64,000 nt of DNA from the NCBI GenBank assembly GCA_019914995.1, contig CM034145.1, positions 992,001 through 1,056,000 on the forward strand, read 5' to 3'. Position numbers and translations under genes: made by a program. The DNA is from Acanthochlamys bracteata. Lineage: Eukaryota > Streptophyta > Magnoliopsida > Pandanales > Velloziaceae. Positions within the stretch are counted from its first letter, which is position 1. Each line of letters opens with the position of its first letter. Below are positions 57,360-64,000 of this stretch, one piece after another. Below the pieces are notes generated by a model that saw only the letters and a program-made list of their open reading frames with translations, ran no database searches and was not told the origin of the DNA.

Positions 57360-58145
57360 TAATCAAAATTAGTGTTAAAAAATTTGACCTATATAAAATG
57401 TAGGTTGGATTAGAGTTGAACGAATTGGACCCAGTCATTAAATATATCGATCCGAATTAATCCAAAATTAATCCACCAATCCAATTTATTATATCTTAAA
57501 AAAATAATATTTAATTTTTTCTTTCGTATATTAAAATATTTACAATAAAAATAATAGATAATAATAATTTATAAATTATTAAATTATATAATATTTATAA
57601 TTAATTATTATTTTTATATTTTGGTAAAATCGTTAAGATGATAATTATAATATTATCGAAAATATTACTATAGAGGTGTTTCTATAATAACGAATTTAAA
57701 TTTCGTATAAAAGTTTTTAACAAAATTTTATTAGATAGTAATTTTAATTAGTATATATTTATAATTATAAAATTACAGCTGTCAACACATATTTTTTTAA
57801 AATAAAAATAAACTAAACTTTTTAGATATTTTAAGGACCGATGAAGATACTTAAAAATATATATTTTGACGGATATTCACTATATTTCGTTATTAAGAAC
57901 ATCATGCACTTCTATTACAACTGATTTTATAATTTTACTAAATTTAAAAATATAAAAATTAATAATTAATAATTTTAATTATTAAATAGATTGATTCTAA
58001 TTTGATCCGATTATTAATAGGTTGAGTTAGGGTTAGATAATTTTAATCCGTATAAATTTATAAATTAAGTTAGGATTAAATGAATTTGATCCGATTATTA
58101 AATAGGTTGATCCAAAATTGACATACGAACTCAAATTGCCACTAT
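57360..58145 (+). repeat. AT-rich element, inverted partner of 62,830-63,545
   Basis: It contains TTTTGACGGATATTCACTA and CGTTATTAAGAACATCATGC, which appear reverse-complemented at 63,050-63,100, together with flanking similarity over about 700 bp. Motifs like AATTTGATCCGATTATTAA recur near its ends. It has no coding capacity. It is a non-autonomous transposon by inference. Confidence 0.55.
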
Positions 58146-58805
58146 AAAAATTATAAAAAATCATATCCCATATTATATAAAAAAATATATATGATTATAT
58201 ACAAATAATGAATTTTATTCATATTAACTATTTTCTTAATCTTGGAGGATTTCTTATTGGAATATAATAACATAGTATCCACCGACTCACTTGAATTTTT
58301 AAATTACTTTATCAGGTACTTTTCATCATCTAGGATAAATAAATAAATGGAATAATATTTTTTTTGCCCGCACAGAGAGTTATAAGCATTAGAAATATTT
58401 GATAATATTTTTGAAATGAAATTTGTTTTAAATAAAATAAATTTTAAAAACTTTTAGAAAATAGAGTTTTATTTTATTAATTCAAACAATAAAAATAAAT
58501 AATAATAAAAATCATATTAGTAATAATAAGAATTTAAAAGAGTTAAAAATCTGAATCAAACATGGCTTAATCATATAAAACCTATCCTAGCTAATATTTC
58601 ACCATTCTTGGTCAGGTCGAATCTTCATCTTGTAAAAGCCATACTCAGACCTAAAAAATTGAAACTATATTTATATTGACCCATAAAAGTTATAAAAATA
58701 CATAATTATATAAAAAAAAAATTGTATACGATCTTAACACAACAATGAATTTTGTTCAGATTAATTGTTTCTGTCAAAAAATTCTAATTTAGTGTGCAAA
58801 AATGA

Positions 58806-58970
58806 ACAAGCAATTAGCTTCTTAAGACAAGCAATTTAAGCCAATCAGATATTAGCATAATAAAGAAAGACCTAAATATTATAACACAAGCAAACAAAAG
58901 AATGAACTAATTTCTTGGAGGATTCCTTATTGGAAAATAAAACATTATTTCCACCAACTAACTTGAATAA
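58806..58970. repeat. Peptide-gene upstream module Y, copy 3
   Basis: AAGCAATTAGCTTCTTAAG, AAGCAATTTAAGCCAATCAG and TTTCCACCAACTAACTTGAA follow in the same order as copies 1 and 4. It lies about 0.4 kb upstream of peptide gene 2. A shorter duplicate of its right end is at 58,236-58,297. Confidence 0.55.
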
Positions 58971-59273
58971 ATAAGCTAAGTCAAACGTCCCTTGATCATC
59001 TAACCTAGAATATTTCACGAATACTAGTTATTAACTTGTAAATAAATAATAAATAAGATTTCACAAAATAAATAAAATCTTATAATGCCAATCATCTTGT
59101 AATATTTGACTTCAATTGATATTCGAGTTTATTCTATAGTTATCTGCAGGAGGTCGATACGGTCAAACTACAACGGTTTACCTAATGGGTTAAGAGATCG
59201 GGTTTGGGTTAAGCCTAATGCATTTTTTCTCTTTGATTGAGGCATACATCACCTTCATTCTCAACATCTTACT

Positions 59274-59332
59274 TATAAATAGGATCATTTCTGAATTCAT
59301 TGCATTGCTCCTTTGGTTGAGGCAACCGCAAA
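59274..59332 (+). promoter_or_regulatory. Core promoter and 5' leader of peptide gene 2
   Basis: A consensus TATA box (TATAAATA, 59,274-59,281) lies 52 bp before the ATG. The leader (AATTCATTGCATTGCTCC, TTGGTTGAGGCAACCGCAAA) is nearly identical to gene 1. Confidence 0.65.
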
Positions 59333-59503
59333 ATGGCTCCGCAGAAAAGCATCCATCTGATTTTGATTTTGGTCATCTGCACCCTCTGCAGCTTCTTCAA
59401 CTTGGCTTACTCTGCGAACTTCTTCGACTCCTTTGGACCTCAAGATCATTATACCTGCGATGGACCCTTTGGCAACATCAACAACAACGATGATTCTTGG
59501 TAG
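59333..59503 (+). CDS. Small secreted peptide gene 2 (56 residues)
   Basis: The single-exon frame runs from ATG 59,333 to TAG 59,501-59,503. Residues 1-27 form a signal peptide (basic start MAPQKSIH, hydrophobic core LILILVICTLC, end SFFNLAYS). The predicted mature part is about 29 residues, ANFFDSFGPQDHYT then CDGPFGNINNNDDSW: acidic, Asn-rich, one Cys, C-terminal Trp. This pattern (Cys, Gly, Asn/Asp, Asp-Asp-Ser, Trp) is shared with genes 1 and 3. The 3' UTR (to about 59,705) has the AGTATGATGATGTTTTTCC block and an AATAAATAAGG poly(A) region. It resembles none of the plant signalling-peptide families I know (CLE, PIP, CEP, PSY, RALF, IDA, SCOOP). The intact promoter and frame argue that it is a live gene. 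Confidence 0.7.
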   Translation: MAPQKSIHLILILVICTLCSFFNLAYSANFFDSFGPQDHYTCDGPFGNINNNDDSW

Positions 59504-59719
59504 TGACCACGTTTTGGTAGTGACCTTTCATACCAAAACTTGCCAAAGAGCCACCGTGTATTGTCTACTGCATATGTATGTTTCTTATCGACTCGTATGT
59601 TCGTTCAAGATACAGATTTGAAAACCTGTTTCTCATCATTATTTCATATTAGTGTACTTCAGGTATGATGATGTTTTTCCTTCTGTAATAAATAAGGTGG
59701 TTCATATTTAGCAGTGCTT

Positions 59720-61630
59720 ATAGTCATACTTGTAATAATACTTTTTATTTCTGAAAATTTTTTATATTTTTTATTAAATCTTGAAGTATTTTAGTTTTTT
59801 CTTTGAATTTGAAAAGTATAGATAAATTATACATTGTAAAATATTTATGTGAATATTCTTCTTAGATGAGAACGTAGAGTTTATTTTTCAAAAAGCTTTA
59901 AAATGGACTCTATTTTGAAAAAACTCTTTAAATCAGTGTTTACAATTTAGCCCGAACCGATCGGGTTGAATTGAAATTCGGCGATCCGGCACTAACTTTG
60001 GTCGGAGTCAATGCTAAAATAGGTCATGCAATTAACCCAGCAACACTCAAGTCGACTCAGACGATTTTTGGATCAATCCGGTAATCTAGCTAAACTGGTC
60101 GATTGTAAGTGTTAAAAGCCGCAAGAGCAAAGTTTATTATGCCTATATCTAAACAAGTTTAAAAGAAAGTTCATCCATATAATCATATTGAAACATGTAA
60201 AATTTGATATTGTTTTGGTGAACAGTTAAAGAAAATCCCAAAACTTTCTAAGTAAATAGTTTTTATTAATTTAAAAAGTATCTTAGAAACTCTAATTTCT
60301 TTACTATTTTCGTTCATTTGTATTGCTCTCAATCAAACATAAATGTCAACTTAGGGATCGGTTGGGATTACTCATGAAAGATGATTTTGCTGAAAAAAAA
60401 AATTTATGAAAATTTTGAAAAATAAATAAATATTTTTAGTTTAAAATTAAAAAAATTATATATATATAATTATATGACATAGAATTTATTCATATTTTTT
60501 TAAGTTATAAAAAATTCTGACATACTGAAAAATATTATTAGAAATCTAGAACTTAAAAAAAAAGATTAAAAAAAACATCCATAAGTAAAGAAACTTTAGT
60601 TTTCATATATGTTAAGCACCCATAAGCTATTGGTGGGCCGATTAAGGTATTCAACTCACCAGCTATAACGATTGTTTATAAACTCCAGCTAGCTGGTATT
60701 TAATTTCTCATTTGCATAAGAAAGTCAATGTTTAGTGATCGCTATAGTTGCAAGTTGGTTAGATCGAATCTTAATCAAGGTTGTAAAATCGAAATTTTAA
60801 ATAGGATCGTTTTGCTTGAGTATGATTATAAATTTTTCTACACTATCTAAATTTTTAAATAAATTTTTTAAATATTTATAAAATATATATTAAAAAACGT
60901 AAAATAAAAAAAAATTAAAAATAACTTTTGAAACGTGCTCCCAAACGCGCTCTAAGCGCACTTTCATAATGAAGCTCAAAAAATAATCTTTTTGAGCTCA
61001 ATAAATTTATTTTTAAAAAATTAAATAGTATATAAATTATATATTAAAACTAATGATATATATTTTTTATTATTAAGTTAAAAATAATAATTTTTATTTT
61101 TGAAAAATTTTAAAATAAATCTTTAAAAAAGAAATTTGTGTTAAGTAACTCTAAAGGACTCCAAAATCAACAAACGGAAAAAGATGAACTTTTCCAATTC
61201 TCAAAAGTCAAACTCATGCTACTCTATACTTCCAAATATTTTATTTCATTTTTCTATTATATATTTTTTATAGATATATAGAAAATTTATTTAAAAAATT
61301 TTAAAATATAAAAAAATTATACATAGTAAGATATTTTTATTACTTATTATTATTATTATTTAGATAAAAAAATAAAATTTATTTTTTAAAATAAAAAATA
61401 TATTTTATTTTGAAAAAATTTTATTTCATAAGTAGTTTCGAAAACTTATTTTTTTGAAGAGTTTGGCGAAGCAATCTCTAAAAAAATTTTATATAGTCAA
61501 ATTTTTAAAAAGTCTTTTATTGCTTATATCATAAACACACAAACCGTAAAACTATATTAATATTAAATAAATCTAGATACTAATTTTTTTAATAATTATA
61601 TGAGATGTCACATAATTTAATTCTATGTGA
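59720..61630. other. Intergenic AT-rich DNA between peptide genes 2 and 3
   Basis: It contains a less AT-rich patch at 59,940-60,130 (CCCGAACCGATCGGG-type), module X at 60,660-60,780 and the right half of a TGCGTTTG MITE (60,825-60,960). No gene is visible. Confidence 0.5.
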
Positions 61631-61634
61631 GCAG

Positions 61635-61895
61635 TACTGTACATGTAAATATTATATGTAATCTACCTTTGTTTAGTATTAATAAATCTCACATCTTTAT
61701 AATGCGATTAATTAAATAACAAACAATTTAGCTTCTTAAAACAAGCAATTTAAGCCACTCAGCGATCAACATAATAAAGAAAGACCTAAATATTTAACAC
61801 AAGTAATAATAGAAAGAACTATAATTTTTCGGAGGATTCCTAATTGGAAATTAATAACATAATTCCACCGACTCACTTGAATATTAAATTTTGTT
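61635..61895. repeat. Peptide-gene upstream module Y, copy 4
   Basis: This is the fullest copy beside gene 3: CAGTACTGTACATGT, AAATCTCACATCTTTAT, ACAATTTAGCTTCTTAAAA, AATAAAGAAAGACCTAAATA and CACCGACTCACTTGAATAT, all in the order of copy 1. Confidence 0.6.
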
Positions 61896-62222
61896 TATCT
61901 TAGAAGTGAAAACTCATGACTCATGTGGGAACATTTGAATGCTTTTGAAAACTATTTTTTTGAAAAATAAAAAATAATAAAATCTTAGTTATAAACTTTT
62001 TTATATTTTTTAAATTTTAAAATATTTTATAAAATATTATATAAAATTTATTAAAATATATAAATAATTCCACACAGCACCTCATGTGGTCCTCTACGGC
62101 CCCATTCCGAAACGTGCAGGAGGGTGTTTCTTAGGTTTGACAAAAAACTTGAAAGAGCTACCAGAGGTTTCTTTCATTCACCCAAAAACAAACTTTTGTT
62201 TCTTCAAAGCTCAGCTGGAAGA

Positions 62223-62402
62223 ATGACTCCAAGGGGAGGCACCCCTCTGCAGGCTCTGCTGTTCCTTTGCGTTGTCTGCAGCCTCCTCCGGTTTGCATAC
62301 TCCAACATGCTCGGTGGTGGTTTCTTTGGAGGTCAGCAGGACGCGGTCTGCAGTGGCTACGGCTACGGCAACGACGATGATTCCGGGTTCGGCTGGCCGT
62401 AG
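62223..62402 (+). CDS. Small secreted peptide gene 3 (59 residues)
   Basis: The start at ATG 62,223 is chosen because the preceding codons back to 62,124 are not signal-like and the Met-initiated frame aligns with genes 1 and 2. Residues 1-27 form a signal peptide (MTPRGGTPLQ, core ALLFLCVVCSLL, end RFAYS). The mature part is about 32 residues: NMLGGGFFGGQQDAV then CSGYGYGNDDDSGFGWP. It has one Cys, is Gly/Asp-rich, and ends at TAG 62,400-62,402. The gene is clearly more GC-rich than its surroundings (about 62,080-62,480) and its 5' leader is unlike genes 1 and 2, so it is the most diverged member. The 3' UTR keeps CCAAAACTACCAAA and ends at an ATGTAATAAGGTGG block. The function is unknown. 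Confidence 0.65.
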   Translation: MTPRGGTPLQALLFLCVVCSLLRFAYSNMLGGGFFGGQQDAVCSGYGYGNDDDSGFGWP

Positions 62403-62529
62403 ACGCTACCAAAACTACCAAAATCCACCACAGACGCCGTGTTTGAATTATACCTGGTATCGTTGAGTCATGAGTTGCAGTGTTTCTAATTAATTCCCTT
62501 ATGTAATAAGGTGGGTCTGTTTTAATCCG

Positions 62530-62830
62530 TATGTATTCTGTTTTCTGTTTTTACGAATATTTTTTATGCCTATGCAAAAATGTTCGAAAACAACTCGTAG
62601 AAAAAAGGAAAAAAAAACTAAGGATGTATTTAGGTTGATATAAAACTTTTTTTCTAAATAATAAGTTTTAATATTAAATTAAACATAAATATTTAATAGA
62701 AATAAAATTTTATATTAATTTTATATTAATAGTAAGTTTTAAATTAAATTTTGAAAAATTTTATAGAAAAAACTTATTTTTAAATTTTTGAAATGTCTCG
62801 TTTGGAAAATACGTACGGATGTTTCTTGTA
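62530..62830. other. AT-rich intergenic with MITE-like segment
   Basis: A/T-run sequence (62,620-62,800) of the MITE-like style follows the 3' UTR of peptide gene 3. No gene is visible. Confidence 0.4.
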
Positions 62831-63545
62831 GGGTGATAATTTGGATTAGTAAGTGATCGAATTATTTAATAATCGGATCAAATTCGTTCAATTCTAATTT
62901 AATTTATAAATTTATATGGATCAAAATTATTAATTTTAATTCAATGTATTAATAATCGGATCAAATTCGGATTGATCTATTTAATAATTAAAATTATAAT
63001 TTGTAATTCTATATTTTTAAGCTTTAGTGAATTTATAATATCAGTTGTAATAAAAATGTACGATGTTCTTAATGACGAGATATAGTAAATATCCGTCAAA
63101 ATATATATTATTTAGTATCTTCATTGGTCATTAAAATATTTAAAAAAATTATTTTTATATTTTAAAATATGTGGTGACAGCTAAAATTTTATGATTATAA
63201 ATATATATTAATAATTTCGATAAAAATTTTAATAAGCATAGCTATCTAACAAAAATTTGAAATCTTTAAATAAATCCAAATTCGTCATGATAGAAACACT
63301 TACATAGTAATACTTTCGATATTAGTATAATTTTCATCTTATACTATTTTATTAATAAGTAAAAATAACAACTAAATATAATATAATTAATAATTTATAA
63401 ATTACTATTATCGATTATTTTTATTGCTAATATTTAATAAACGGAAAAAAAATCAAATATTATTTTTAAAGAGATGGCAATTCAGATTGGTTGGTCAATT
63501 TCGAATTAATCCGGATCGATTTATTTAATAATCGGATCAAATTCG
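62830..63545 (-). repeat. AT-rich element, inverted partner of 57,360-58,145
   Basis: It is the reverse-complement relative of the 57-kb element. Near both ends it has ATTTAATAATCGGATCAAAT in the same direction (62,866 and 63,522), about 655 bp apart, like short terminal direct repeats. It has no coding capacity. Bases 63,546-64,000 beyond it show nothing recognisable. Confidence 0.5.
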
Positions 63546-64000
63546 CACAATTCAAAATACTTTTAAATTTAAATTTTTAATCTTATTTAAAAAATTTAGT
63601 TTATTTTAAGATAAATACACTCGGAAGGCTTACTTATTTTGTTTGAAAGTGAGTTATCATACATGAGTTAGACAAAATGAGTTACTTAAAAAATACGTTT
63701 TGAAAGTTGAAAGTGAGTTTGAATTATTATATTTATTTTTTATTAGAAATGAATTTGAAAATAAAATATTTAATTTTTAAAAGTGGTTATAGAAAGTGAA
63801 ATTTAAAAATAAAGTAAAAAAATAGAATTTTCATTAAAACACAATTTTTTGAAGTTCAGTTTTTGACTAAAAAATAAGTCTAAAGCATGAGTAAACATGT
63901 CCTAGGTAAATATGTGTGTTTTTTAGTAAACTATTTATAGTAGACTTGCTTATTATTATTTTTGATCTACTGTGTTAATATTTCTTCCATATACTTTAGA

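Overview
The window is flowering-plant nuclear DNA. It is AT-rich, has short genes with GT-AG introns, RPM1-like coiled-coil NLR resistance genes, and plant-type transposons (Ty1/copia, Ty3/gypsy, TRIM, LINE, CACTA, MITEs). I cannot name the species. No tRNA, rRNA or CRISPR feature was found.

Layout. 1-2.84 kb (+): the last exon of an unrecognised gene, then a complete three-exon small HMA-fold protein gene. 2.84-6.49 kb: intergenic DNA and a decayed copia element with a 600-bp TRIM nested in it. 6.49-8.97 kb: two NLR pseudogenes facing each other tail to tail. 9.0-12.0 kb: the upstream region of the second pseudogene, then a candidate non-NLR gene ('gene X', minus strand) whose promoter and leader exon lie near 11.8-11.95 kb. 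11.4-26.4 kb: five tandem units of about 3.15 kb, themselves arranged in a 6.3-kb higher-order repeat. Each unit carries the gene X promoter and leader plus an LRR fragment of one NLR, ending in a TRIM LTR. The fifth unit runs into the rest of that NLR (NLR-1, to 28.58 kb). 31-34.6 kb: a broken gypsy element. 34.6-37.0 kb: orphan exon-like pieces. 37.1-39.7 kb: NLR-2, with two frameshifts. 41-45 kb: AT-rich DNA with a GC island, a CACTA right end and a MITE. 46.1-48.7 kb: NLR-3, the only NLR with a long uninterrupted frame; its N-terminus was removed by a LINE (48.7-50.3 kb). 52-64 kb: MITE-rich DNA holding three related genes for very small secreted peptides (55.3, 59.3 and 62.2 kb).

How it fits together. 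The locus is a decaying NLR cluster reshaped by transposons. Duplication breakpoints sit inside a TRIM, so each truncated LRR fragment now lies downstream, in sense, of a copied gene X promoter. The part most likely to be undescribed is the peptide family: conserved promoter, 5' leader and signal peptide, a variable short mature region with one Cys and an Asn/Asp-Asp-Ser-Trp tail, and remnants of its 3' UTR upstream of two of the NLRs. That suggests peptide genes and NLRs once lay side by side and were duplicated together. All homology statements come from reading the sequence; no search was run.
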